Positions 1-21,392 of a DNA stretch of 64,000 bases are shown piece by piece. The notes under the pieces are model-generated. The model did no database searches, was not told where the DNA came from, and was given only the letters and a program-made list of their open reading frames with translations. The DNA is from Eleginops maclovinus (lineage: Eukaryota > Chordata > Actinopteri > Perciformes > Eleginopidae): assembly GCF_036324505.1 (NCBI RefSeq), contig NC_086368.1:20438878-20502877 (forward strand), given 5' to 3'. Made by a program: the position numbers and the translations under genes. The first letter of the stretch is position 1. Each line of letters opens with the position of its first letter.

Positions 1-21
1 GCCAGAGCACAGCAAGAACAC

Positions 22-32
22 ACACACACATG

Positions 33-64
<32 letters not shown>
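22..64. repeat. (CA)n microsatellite
   Basis: Nearly pure CA dinucleotide run at the left edge, with one TGAA interruption around position 31. It gives spurious His-Thr open frames. No gene is visible from here to about 1,900 apart from AT-rich non-coding sequence. Confidence 0.9.
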
Positions 65-66
<2 letters not shown>

Positions 67-1940
67 TGACACTACGGAATGTCCAACAGTTTAAGTTTAT
101 TTTTGTACTTAAAATATTTTTTATGTCAATCAAGAGAAAATGTAAGATTATACATATATATACACAATACTCCACTATGAGGATCAGGAACGCTGCTAAT
201 AAAAAAGGCATTTGCTTTTTAAGTGATGTTTCTAATTATCTAAAGATTGCAGTGTGCAGAAGTTTTCTTTTTCAATAATACATTTAAAAACAAACCTCAG
301 TGTTACATAATATTAGATGTAATTGGTGGAAAAGTATGGTCCTGAACTTTTGTATTTCACAACAAGTGCACTGACTGCCAGACTCCAGTGTATTCATCCA
401 GAGTGACATTCAAGTGTTCAGCAGTATATTTAGCCACCAAAGGTTTCTCCCCTCCTGTCTTTTTCTCGCAGGGCAGAGCTGTTTACAAGGTGAGCCGAGC
501 CCCGAAGAGTCTGCACACAGCTCTATAAAGCCACAGGAGACGGCCAGGTCTGGCTGCTGGAAACTCCTTGTAAACAGGTCCAGTGGAAGCTGGCCAGGCG
601 CGGCTATCCAAGTGTGTGAACACAACTTTCCATCTATTCTGTACATAAATCACTTCATCACACCCTCGCCTGCATCCAACGGTTCTTTAATCTCAATCGG
701 TTTATTGCCTGACAACTTAACCTCCGCTCTTATGCAGTCATTTAGTCAATCTGGTATTCAGTTAGAAATGTAAAGCATGACGAGTCCTACCGTCCGAACA
801 GTCTCACACAAATAAATCAGTGTTTTGGCTTCAAATCTTTCAGGGAATATTGTTTCATGTCATGATCTATTTCCCTGTATCCCTGCTTTTCTGTTTCCAT
901 GTAATAAAAAGGATTATAGTGAAATAAAAAATCCTTCAAAAGTATAGTGTTATTATGGGTTTTAGATATGGGTGAAAAGTCAATGTTATGGTCATACTTG
1001 AAGTTTATGCACAAAAATCCACTTTTGCTCATAATATTTAAGAAATCAATGTGGGTAAACCATGAATACTCCTGTGTCATCCCATCTTAACACGCCAACC
1101 GGCTTTGAGTCATAATTATAATAATTAACAACCATAAAAATACTACTATGACAATAACCACAACATTAGTGTGACAGAACCATGACCACTACAGTTTTAT
1201 ATCATAAACTAAGCAATTTCATGGTCTTATAATGACAACTAACATATATCTAAGTCTATGACTGGGTTTTTAAACCTATTTTGTTTGTTATAAGTACAAG
1301 GCAAGTAAGAATTTCAAATCTAACAGATTTTGATTCAGGGAACAAATATCTTTCTGCCAAAATAAATAAGAGTTTCTTTATTTATCATAACTTTACGAAA
1401 AAGTGTCAAACCATTCAAATTATATACTATTTCAATAAGGAAATGCAAACATGGAACAAATATTGATCAACGCTAAGAGCCTGCAGCCATGCTAGCTGAA
1501 TTGGGATGCTGTATTTTGTACACTTTGTGCTAAAGGCTAACGTTAGCAATGCTATCATTCTTACAATGCTACATGTTTAGCCAATGTATCATGAACCTCG
1601 TTTACCTTTACATTTGAGCTTCATAGCATGGTAAAATATGGTAGTTAGAAAACACAAAGAACATCTCATACTGATGGAAGTGCATTTATTTCAAAAAGTG
1701 ACTCCTGGCTGATGTATCCCAATCAAATTTTTAAAACGTCAAAAATGTGTGTCAACAACAAACCTAAACCCTACTCTGCAACATATAAAAATTCAACAAC
1801 AACATAGAAAATTCATTAAGTCTGGACAGTATCACAACACAAACAACTCAGAAAGGAAGGAAAATAAACCCAAAAGTTGTCTTGGCAAAAGCATGGACTG
1901 TGCTCACATTGTTGAACATGGCTGTCGAGGTTGGTGCAAG
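65..1940. other. Non-coding stretch, no gene recognised
   Basis: AT-rich sequence with only short, low-complexity or repeat-free open frames lacking family resemblance. A possible polyadenylation hexamer on the minus strand (read from plus-strand tttatt near 1686) would suit the candidate minus-strand gene to the right. Confidence 0.5.
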
Positions 1941-2134
1941 TCAGCAGGTTTCATGGTGTGACTGTTTTAGGATAAAGTCTTTGCTGAAGCTTCTGTCAGT
2001 AGCTTGTACACCTGTGTTGAGTCCAACCTGCAGGATGTTTTCCACATCTGCTCCCCTGAAACCCCCGACTGGACAAATGCTGAATGCTTTACCGGCTACA
2101 GCTTCACTGAGACTGAAACCAAAACAACCAACAA
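1941..2134 (-). CDS. Candidate terminal exon of an unidentified minus-strand gene
   Basis: On the minus strand an acceptor (…TTTTTATCATGCAG) is followed by 64 open codons ending in TGA at 1943-1941, reading GCFGFSLSEAVAGKAFSICP and then GADVENILQVGLNTGVQATD. The composition looks protein-like rather than repetitive, and a polyadenylation hexamer lies about 250 bases downstream. The phase needed (one base carried over) does not fit directly to the first exon at 4925-5218, which ends in phase 0. Either a middle exon is missing from my reading or the two do not belong together. I do not recognise the family. The plus-strand frame over the same bases is probably its shadow. Confidence 0.25.
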
Positions 2135-3836
2135 CTGCATGATAAAAAAGGTCAGATGGAGCAAAGACTGGTAAAGCTGTGTCTGAGTGAAAACAGCTGG
2201 AGAAGGGTTAAGCAGAATGGGAAAAAGTTATTAACCACTATGTCCTGTTCTGTAATGGGGATAGCAGAAGCACAGAGGGAGACAGTGAAGAAAAAAGAAG
2301 ATGCTTGAGTTATTAGTCAGTGAAAAGAGTGAGGAGATAAATGCCTGACCCTGCTTTTCTGTGGCCTCACAAACCAGACATGACCTCATGCTGCATCCCA
2401 TGTTTAATTTAAGGGTTTGCTCCTCTAAACTTCATCTGCTCAAAAGCTCATGACACTCCAGGTGTGTGTCAGTATATCGACTTTCAAAGATGAACTTCAG
2501 TGAAGTGAATATTACCCACTCTGCTGTACATGAACGGACACACACATATGTCCATGCAGACACAGCGATACACACTGCTGGTGGGTGGGAGCACAGCGAG
2601 TTCCTCTCAGAAGTCGGACGCCAACACAATGAGCTCCTTATTCCCTCTGCTCTGGGTTTTAACCTTTCTGCTTCCGCCATGTTTACACACACAGAACTTC
2701 AGAAGAGGAGGTCAACTTCTCTTGGCTCTGATCTAAACACATGAAGCTGTGTACACCAATCCTCTGATGCTGGGTTAGTTAGGTAAGCTGGGTAGTATTA
2801 TATATATTGTTTAAGAAAACCAGCCATGTGCTGATCATATTAGTGATATATCTTTATATGAATGTTATCAAGACAAGTGTGCATGTGTACAGTTACACAG
2901 AGATTCAAGCATGGTTATAGACTCAATGTCCTGTTTTTTTAATATTTATACATCAAACATTTAATCAAGAAATGAATTGCCTGTAGCCCGGATTCAGTCT
3001 ACATGGATGCAGAACAGAAAGAAATCTACAAATTGTTACATTTGAGAAGCTAGAACCAGCAAAGAAATGGCATTTTTGATGATGGAAACATTTGACTTTA
3101 CAAACATCTATTAGTTTTATGGATGATAATCAACTGTTAGCACTGGTGTGGATGCAATTAATACAACGTAATTAACTTCTACAATCTAAAATACAAACAC
3201 AATTCTTCCTCACAGTGCTTCTCTGTTTTCCCCAGTTTGTTGCTCTCGTTGGATATCTCTCCCTGTATATCAACAAACCCATACTTTCCATAACTCTCTC
3301 TCTCTCCCTCTATCTCTCACCCACCATGTGGAACACTAATTCTGCTGCTTTTGTTGGTGCTCCCACAGCTGGCTGCCACCCAGTTACGCTTCAACCTGAA
3401 AACAGAACATGTTTTTTCTCTAGGACCTTTTGGCCAGAGGGGATAGAGGACGGGATGGAGTGAGGAGGGAAAAATAATCGTAAAGTAACAGCAAGCTAGT
3501 TTTCAAAACCAGCTCAGACTGGTTAACAAAACACATCCTGTGAAGTCTAAGTTAGATTAGTCTGATCTGGCATATTACACAAAATAAAGTAAGGAGTGAA
3601 AGCGACTGAAGTAAATTCCTTGTGTGATCAAGCCCCGCAGCTCTGATAACAGAACATTTCAGTCCACAGTGGCGCTCAGGTCAAGTCAAGCTGAAAAATC
3701 GTGGGGAATGTTTGTGAGGGAGAAAGCCCCCGAGGACACAGGAGGGGTCTGCTCTCACGCCGAATCGTTTTCATGCTCAAAGCTAGCCCAGGTGTCTGTG
3801 GCCACAGAGATGATGTAACGTACACTTCGACCATCA

Positions 3837-3951
<115 letters not shown>

Positions 3952-4924
3952 CAGGAAGACTGTCCTGTGGAGCTTTGAAGCTTTGGACCACGTCTGCTCC
4001 TGTTATTCTTCAACATTCCTCTGGACATCTGGGTTGTTGTTGTTGTTGTCCTTCCTATTACAACATGTCCAGTACTAAAATAACAGAAGGTGTACTGTGG
4101 TCTATTATATTGTGGAAAAAAACAAGGTAAAGACATCTCCTCAGACGTTGAGCAGCTGTTGTTCATTATCGTGTGAAAGGTTAAAGACCAAACAATTAAC
4201 AATAACCTTATTACACCCTATAACATTAGAAGAATGTCAGAATGGAGTAGGTAAGAGACTGACAACCTGCATTAATTCAGATCAATCCAAAAGCAGTGTA
4301 GTTATTCTATCAAAACAAGTGCCAGTTTCACCTTTTCCAATATATGCAAATGTTCTTTCAGTCATTCCTAAATGGACTAAAGCTTCAACTATGCGTCAAT
4401 CACTCACTTTTTCCCTCTGATTATTTGAGATATTTAATCAAATACATGTTGTAAAAAAGAAAAGTGACAATTTGTCTATCTGTGTACCTCCCAATTATAT
4501 TCATTGGACTACAGTTTACTAAAAGGAGAAGCAAAAACTCCCAAAGTGGAGGCAAATTCGACTTTGTGATTAATCAAATATTAAAACAGCTAGGAACTAC
4601 TTTTTTGTTTTGTCAATTAAACAGTAGTCATACAGATGGTTTATTCATGTGTATATTTTAACATTAGATAGCTTTCATATCGTGAATACAGAAGCATTCA
4701 CTGTTGCAGTTAAAAAGTTCATGTTGTATCATCTAAACTTGTTAGTTTGTTTGATGGTGTAATTTGAAAATGTAAAGTGTGGACACTATTTGCAGCTCCA
4801 TGTGACCAAAGGCACATTGGAAGTAGCCTGTGAGTTTAGCTAGCTTATACTAGGCTACTTCCCCTCTTCAGAACGTGTAATGTTGTTATGGTGGTTCAAA
4901 AATAAACCTTAACAAGTCACTTAC

Positions 4925-5218
4925 AGAGTGGGTGTTGTTCTGCAGGGTTGACTCTACTCCATGCAGGGCTGTACATGTCTGTTCATTCAGTCCAGCGCTG
5001 CGTTTCGAGAGCTCCGACTTCTCTAAACCATGTCGCTCCTCATCACTGCCAAACTTCCTCTGCAGCCTCCTCAAACCTGACAAGTTTTCTCCCTCTGTGC
5101 CCAAAGCAGACCAAAACAGTCCGAGCGCCAAAATGCTAGACACCGAGATCATGTTTACAAGAAGACTGCCCAACTTTGGACTTGCGAGAAGCTTTTCTGT
5201 CCCAACAGTTGGCTCCAC
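4925..5218 (-). CDS. Likely first coding exon of an unidentified small membrane protein
   Basis: The minus strand has an ATG at 5218 followed by 98 open codons, ending at a consensus donor (CACTCT|GTAAGTGAC) in phase 0. The product starts MEPTVGTEKLLASPKLGSLL and continues with NMISVSSILALGLFWSAL, a hydrophobic segment at about residues 17-40 that could be a membrane anchor. A charged, Leu-, Lys- and Glu-rich stretch follows. Just upstream (5,260-5,320) are CCAAT boxes and GC-rich sequence, as expected of a promoter firing leftward. I do not recognise the protein. The downstream exons are not resolved; one candidate last exon lies at 1941-2134. The length, clean donor and promoter context make this more than a chance ORF, but it stays unproven. 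Confidence 0.4.
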
Positions 5219-5224
5219 ATGTCC

Positions 5225-5345
5225 CCCCTCATCACCAAATGCATCTTCAATAACGGCCCATGCACCGGGGCAGGTGATTGGTCAGTGGCAGAATAAGCTG
5301 CACGATGATTGGACGGCGGGAATCTTCCACAGCAGAGATGTCAGG
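5225..5345 (-). promoter_or_regulatory. Probable promoter of the minus-strand gene starting at 5218
   Basis: A GC-richer patch between AT-rich flanks contains two ATTGG elements (CCAAT boxes for a leftward promoter), near 5277 and 5307, with no TATA box seen. The position directly upstream of the candidate first exon suggests a core promoter. This is inference from composition and motifs only. Confidence 0.35.
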
Positions 5346-5364
5346 GGTCTGCTGGTGTTACGCT

Positions 5365-5376
5365 GCCCCCTAGTGG
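5365..5376 (-). promoter_or_regulatory. CTCF-type binding motif, reverse orientation
   Basis: GCCCCCTAGTGG, whose complement CCACTAGGGGGC fits the vertebrate CTCF core (CCASYAGRKGGC) at all 12 positions and is followed by AGC. It lies about 150 bases upstream of the candidate first exon at 4925-5218. Confidence 0.55.
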
Positions 5377-5819
5377 AAAGACTGTGCGGTGAACGGGAAA
5401 ACGTTTTATTTTTTTAATTGGAGAATTTATTCCTTGAATTTGAATTCCAAGAAACTGAAGTAAAGCAGAACAACAAGTCTGGATTATAGGCTTCCTACTT
5501 CACAAGAGGATACGTTTCCTTTAGGAATGTTTGAAATAATTTATGAATGTGATTATTTTAGCCATTATTTTTAACAGTTCCTAAACATGAAGTACTGTAA
5601 TTAAGGCACAAATATAACTATTAAAATAGTTCAGAATACGATCCTAAATAGTCAACTTTACTCATTACCTCAATTTCGTGTGTTTGTAAGTGGGTTTCAG
5701 TCATCTTTAAAAAATGATCTAGTTCTAATTAATTAGAATTTTGAAAACTTTCAGGGGGGAAATACACAAGACTGTATAAAAAGAACACAAAAAAAGAAAA
5801 GCTAGTTTAGGAAATCACT

Positions 5820-5860
5820 TTATATATATAGATATAAAATATATATATATATATATATAA
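5820..5860. repeat. (TA)n-rich tract
   Basis: AT dinucleotide tract with short interruptions, directly left of the Tc1/mariner relic. Tc1 elements insert at TA, so this is a natural target. Confidence 0.9.
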
Positions 5861-5864
5861 ACAT

Positions 5865-6384
5865 CTATATACGCTGCCCAACCAAAAAAAAGGTCACAAG
5901 CCTGTGGGGGCAGTGCTATGATCTGGGGATGCTGCAGTTGGTCTGGTCTAGGTTCAGCAACATTATGTGCCGAAAGAATGAGGTCAGTTCACTACCTGGA
6001 TATACTGAATGACCAGGTTATTCCATCAATGGATTTTTTGATGACAATGCCAGGATCCATTGGGCTCAAATTGTGAAAGAGTGGTTCAGGGAGGATGAGA
6101 CATAATTTTCACACATGGATTGGCCACCACAGAGTCCAGACCTGAACCCGATTGAGAATCTTTGGGATGTGCTGGAGAAAACTTTGCGCAGTGGTCCGAA
6201 TCTCCCTTCATCAATACAAGATCTTGGCAAAAAATGAATGCAACTCTGGACAGAAATAAATGTTGTGACATTGCAGAAGCTGGTGGAAACGATGCCACAG
6301 CGAATACGTGCCGTAATCAAAGCTAAAGGCGATCCAACAAATATTAGAGTGTGACCTTTTTTTGGGCCAGGCAGTGTATATATG
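5865..6384 (+). mobile_element. Tc1/mariner element, internally deleted and broken
   Basis: Two inverted ends are visible. The left end reads CTGCCCAACC, then a run of As and GGTCACA. The right end, read on the complement, gives CACTGCCTGGCCC, As and GGTCACAC. Both are bounded by TATA target sequence. Between them is the C-terminal part of a DDE transposase on the plus strand, including GGSAMIWG, DDNARIH (second catalytic Asp), [19 protein letters not shown] (third catalytic residue as Glu, family DD34E) and a closing IRV before the right end. In-frame stops occur after the REDET and DLGKK stretches. The left end joins straight to the middle of the transposase gene, so the N-terminal DNA-binding half is deleted. 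It is an inactive fossil that could only have moved by trans-mobilisation. Confidence 0.9.
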
Positions 6385-7059
6385 CATATACATATTATAT
6401 ATTTGTATACACACACATTTTTTTTCTTTTTAAATATTATTGGAGGCCATTTTTCACTTTTATAGTATAGTGATGGGACACCATGGGAAAGCGATATGGG
6501 TAACTGAAACGGTCAGGTTCTTAAACCCTTACAATATTCTTTTGCTTCAAATAAGTGACTCAAAAAGCTTTTTTGTTTGTAAACAAACTTCCAGAGCTCA
6601 CTGTTACACCCAAACGTTCCTGTTTATGAGTGTTACTTGTAATGTGATGTTTTACAAAGAACAATACATAGCTTAGAGGGGGGGACCATGACATGAAAAC
6701 AACAAGAACACCAGAAATACATTAAGAGTCAGACAGCTTCTGAATACAACAGTTTTATTTTACTGATTCGTAACAAAAAAATACCCACCCCCCCACCCGC
6801 CAAAACTGTTTTCCTGCCACTCAGTTGTAAAGCACTGGTCAGACTGCTGTACAGAGTTGTTCAGATACTGAGAGACAAGTAGTTAATTAGCACGTTACAA
6901 AGAGAAACTTCTCATGCAATCCAAAAATAATCTGAATGCAGTAAGGAGAATGTGCTGATGGAAAGTTGTGGTTGTGTTGTGACATTCAGCCCAGATGTAC
7001 TTTTATGTCCTCTCCACTCCTGCCCAGAACTCCAACCAGGACTTCCGAGTGTTCCTGCT
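6385..7059. other. Intergenic sequence and psma5 3'UTR
   Basis: No gene in 6385-6750. From about 6750 to 7059 the sequence is read as the psma5 3'UTR, with a minus-strand AATAAA-type signal (plus-strand tttatt at 6752-6757). Confidence 0.5.
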
Positions 7060-9825
<2,766 letters not shown>

Positions 9826-10156
9826 CGTTCAACGTTTAACACAGGACCTGCAGAAAGAGAAGCGTGTACTATGTGAGAATCCAGCAATATAAAAAATAGT
9901 TAAAACAATTATAAACGATCAGGACAATTCCTTGCTCCGAGTTTACCGTGACACCGGGTGATTGCTAGCCAAAAGTTAGCTGTGATACCGAGCAAGCATG
10001 CTAGCTAACTGACGCAGCTAATCATTCAAACTGCGCAGGAAACAACTTATTTAAGTCTAACCTTGATTTACGGAGACTATAACACAATTTAAAAGAACAT
10101 ATATTGACCATTTAGCAACATTCTTTTAAATAAGTGTAGTTGTTAGACTCATTTAC

Positions 10157-10260
10157 CTCCAGTAACAAACCCTTGAATGAGTTCGCTAGTTTCAGGGGAA
10201 GCGTCTGAGGTGTAACATCCAAACGCGCCGGACGTCAACAAATCTGAAACGAAAGTTCCG
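10157..10260 (-). promoter_or_regulatory. psma5: psma5 leader exon and promoter region
   Basis: A minus-strand donor (GGAG|GTAAAT) at 10157 pairs with an acceptor (CTTTCTGCAG) just right of 9847, which defines a non-coding first exon. The flank at 10,200-10,265 is GC- and CpG-richer than its surroundings, typical of a housekeeping promoter. The exact transcription start cannot be read. Confidence 0.5.
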
Positions 10261-10667
10261 CGTGTGCAGCGCTGTCTCTGAATATCAATAATAACATCTT
10301 AAATATCCGCTTTATCAGCTAGAAGTCGGAGTTTTACTGCCTGATATACAATAAGTTGATTCTGATGTAAAATAAAAGATATGATCAATTTTGCATTTTA
10401 CAAAATAAGGCAAGTTACGTCTACAAAAATGATCACAGATTAAAAAAATAAATAACTGAATGTAAAACCTAACCATTGGCCTTGATAGAAACTGAGATAT
10501 TTTTAGAAACATGGTCCTCTTTAGTTAACGTAGAGCAGGATAATAACAATAATCTTAATAAAATGAATGGTTTCCCCATTGATGCAAAGCCTATTATTAT
10601 ATTATTGAGTGTTGTCGTTGAACTGGGTAACTTCTGGATTCACACTGCCAGCTTAAGTATATATGTG

Positions 10668-10739
10668 TCCCATATGGTCTAGCGGTTAGGATTCCTGGTT
10701 TTCACCCAGGCGGCCCGGGTTCGACTCCCGGTATGGGAA
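10668..10739 (+). tRNA. tRNA-Glu (anticodon TTC)
   Basis: A 72-nt cloverleaf. The acceptor stem TCCCATA pairs with TATGGGA at 10732-10738. The A box TGGTCTAGCGG and B box GGTTCGACTCC are both intact. The anticodon stem-loop CCTGG-TTTTCAC-CCAGG gives anticodon TTC. A TTTT RNA polymerase III stop follows at about 10745. No CCA is encoded, as in eukaryotes. It stands alone between psma5 and mxra8 and looks functional. Confidence 0.95.
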
Positions 10740-11640
10740 CTACCGTTTTAAGATAGGAACAATTTAGAAATGAGCATTACGTCGCTATAGCATAAATCCT
10801 AGTGTAGAATCTAGTACATATTCTAATGTTTCCACCGTCAACATCCTGCATAAAACTGATAAACACCTTGCAGAAATACACCTTGCAATACTGTTACAAA
10901 GACACCCTTAGATAATATGTAGTACCTGTGTAGTCGTAGCATATCATCAGCCACTAAGGGTCGTCTCTGAGCTGAACAAGGCAGTGAAAACTATACAGTC
11001 CTTGGTGGACATATTGGGATAGTGAGTTACTTTACTAGAGAAAATGGCTTAATATTGAATTAATACAGTGAATGTGGTATGAAGGTCTTCAAAATGGTCT
11101 GTATTTGATGACGATTTGTCCAGATCTATAAATATTATTACAGATATCAAGCATTGGTAAAAAAATTAAAAAACTTGTTTTATTTAGATACTTTAACAGC
11201 CCAATAATGATTATTATATAATAAAATAAAAACTAATTAGTGTTATTATTATAACAACAACATATTTTTAGTAGTATTATTATGACTATATTCTTATACT
11301 TGATAAATGCAGCAAAGTTCAATTAAAAGGTATAGTCTGGCAATATTTGATGTTTTTTTGCTCATAAACCTAGAGAAGATTCTTTAGTCACTTTTGTAAA
11401 TTAAGTTCGGTGAGGCGAGGGGATGTAAATGCAGGCCGGTGTCGGGTTTCATTTCCCGGGTGGGATCAGTTGAGTTTGGTCCTGTTTTGGTTCTGTGTGG
11501 CAGCCTAAACGCGGTGCTGTCTGTTTCTTCTTTAAACACTGATATCTGACCAAATCAAGTCCTGCTGCTGCGGATGGATACAGGTTGCATGTTTTCTTAC
11601 CCTCAGGCTCGCCTGCCAGGTGCACCGCCTTAACATTTCT
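10740..11640. other. Intergenic spacer and mxra8 upstream region
   Basis: AT-rich and gene-free to about 11,390. A GC-richer stretch at 11,400-11,660 immediately precedes the mxra8 start codon and is the likely promoter and 5'UTR. No TATA box is evident. Confidence 0.45.
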
Positions 11641-11662
11641 GCTCACCATTACAGCAGTCAAC

Positions 11663-18964
<7,302 letters not shown>

Positions 18965-19264
18965 GGAAGAGACAAATAGATGGCGAAACTTGAGTCACTG
19001 GCTGGTCCAGAAGCTGCACTCCAAACTTAACCCCACCACAAAAAAAATCAGTTTTTTAAAAAGCCAACATTGAGGCCTTTTGTTGTTTGAATTGTAAGTA
19101 CTAGAGACCAAGAAAAATGTGTTACATTTTCTTTCATTTTACTTGATCAAACTACAACATCTGGACATGGACCCTTTGGCGCTACCCAGAGGGGACTTTT
19201 AAACAGAGCTGTGTCTGTTAAAGCAGCAATGTGTGCACACGATAAATAAAGTTGTGATCGAGTA

Positions 19265-21392
19265 CATTTTCATTTGATACTGCTTCGATGATTATACCTA
19301 AAGCGTAAAAAGATACAGTTTTTTCTTCTTTTTTTTAACTCACATATCCATCTTTGCTTAACTGACTGGACTGAAGCATAACTGAAGCTGTATTCTTAGT
19401 AGCTCCTGCTATGCTATGATGCTTTATGCCAACTGACCAATGAAGCAGTGTATGTAAACAATGTTTTGTTTTGATGCTCATACTGTTTTTTTGTGTAATG
19501 TTACTTTTTACACTTATTAAAATGGCAATGTGTGATGCTGATTTTAACTGATGTTGGTTATTCGTGATTTTTTAAAGGGCTAAATTTGTCTCTTTGTATT
19601 CAATAAACGTTTGGTAACGGGCTAGGAAAAGCAAGTATGTAAATAATATTAACAAAAGCTTTGCTCTATTCAAGTATTTCATCACAGTGAGCCAGCATGC
19701 ACAATAATAGGAATTTAGCCATCATTCTTTTACTATTTACGTCTGTTTTTTCTACTATATGTCAAATGAAGGGCAATGTAATACTTGGTGGTTCCCAAAC
19801 TGAATTTCAGCCCATTATTTACAATTTGAGAGAAAGATACTTTGGATTATTTTGAATTTGAATGACATGTTTTGTTAATTATTTCCAAAATGACCGGTTA
19901 CACAACAAATATGAGAATAACTGCGGCTTGGTAGCAGTAAAGCCAATGCACTGCAGCAATCTGTAATGTAGTTAGCTGCAGCTGTTGAAAGGTCAGTATG
20001 TCTGATGTGTCAAATTAAATGGAAAATTCAACCCAAAAATAAATGGGTTTACTACTTACCTGTAGCTGTAATTATAATTATGGCCACGATCAGATCTGCC
20101 TTCTGATTTTAAGGTCACAATCAGATTTTCAATTCAATGTTAAAAACATTTGGCACACATAAGAGCATGTTACGACATCATTTATTCATTATTTTGTGTC
20201 ACAAACAAAAGTCCCTGAATTCAAGACAAATGGCGTTTTTAAACTCTTTGTGGAGTTGGTTTTGTACTCTTTGTGGAGTTGGTTTTGTGTCCTTTTTCTA
20301 TAAAATACTTTGTACTGTAATATTCTTTCAATCTAAAAATGGTAGAAAACCCTGTTCTGTCTTGCGCTTTTGGATAACTGCATCGTCGATTGCACGCTCA
20401 CACTCACACACTCAATCAAACCTCACACACTTGCAATCTGAAGCCAGTATGAAAAAATTAGCAACAACATTTAAATGGGTCATTTAAATCCCCTCTGTCT
20501 TTCTCTTTCACACACAAACAAACAAACAGCCAGTCAACAGAAACAGAGTCTAAAGAGGAAATAAATCCAGTGAGTAAACCCCGGATCTAAGGACATTTGG
20601 ATCAAAGCTGTGTCTTTACATTAAAGGTAAGTTGAAGTAACTGTGGGGTGCTGGTACACGACGTCGGGTTGAGTTTGTGTTGTAGCAATAAATTCAATTT
20701 GAACTCCTAATGTTGTTTCTGAGTTGGACGAACATAAAAACAGATGTTCTAGACATGAGAAAATCCACCCTATGGAATAGACAAACATCTCAAATACAAT
20801 CACTTAACAGGACTAGGACAGGAACATTATGAACAGAGCAGAACATGTGTGTTTGTGTAAGTGTCCATCAAAAATGTCTACCATGGGTCAACCATGGTAC
20901 GTTTCTGTGCAGTTGAAGTGGTATCCGTACAGCACTCTATGTCTCTGAAGAAGAGTCTGTTGTGTGCTCTGACCCTCAAACAGGGCCTGCACTGTCTTTG
21001 TCTTTGTCACACATCCAACCTGAGTCTGTGTGTACACAGTGCTCATGCTTAGGGTCAACAAACATCTTCCTCCATTGAGTGTCAGGTGGTTCATTGTGCC
21101 GATTTCTGTTCAGTTTTAAATACAAACTTAACCCCTACAAGGGCCTATGAACACTACAAAGAGAGAGGTATCATTTTTATGGTCCGTTAAAGGCAGTCAC
21201 ATTAGGCTTGCTGAGAGGAAAGCTCCTTTATCTCCTCCGGTCCTTAGAAATTGTTCCTGTCTCTAAAGCCTTAACAATACATGGTAAACATCAAACTAAA
21301 GCATAGGGGTCGACTCCTCTGGTTCGGGAGGCGCATGGTGGGAGTTTTTTAAGGTTTCTGGCAGAGCTGGTTGGTACTTTTTAGGGGTTCCC
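19265..21392. other. Converging 3' regions of mxra8 and per3
   Basis: No coding sequence. mxra8 transcripts should end near 19,260 or 19,620 (AATAAA hexamers on the plus strand). The per3 3'UTR runs leftward from 21,393, with a minus-strand hexamer near 20,180. A perfect 23-bp tandem duplication sits at 20243-20288. Confidence 0.5.
20243..20288. repeat. Perfect 23-bp tandem duplication
   Basis: Two identical adjacent copies of a 23-base unit beginning ACTCTTTGTGGAG, in or near the per3 3'UTR. Identity of the copies suggests a recent slippage event. Confidence 0.9.

Noticed and set aside
414..773. 119-codon plus-strand frame and its minus-strand counterpart at 410-646
   Set aside because: No family resemblance. 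A stretch framed by CTCGCAG and GTGAGC at about 470-495 would be an 18-base exon with no partner exons.
1882..2142. 86-codon plus-strand frame
   Set aside because: Overlaps the minus-strand candidate exon in antisense and lacks consistent splice context; most likely a shadow.
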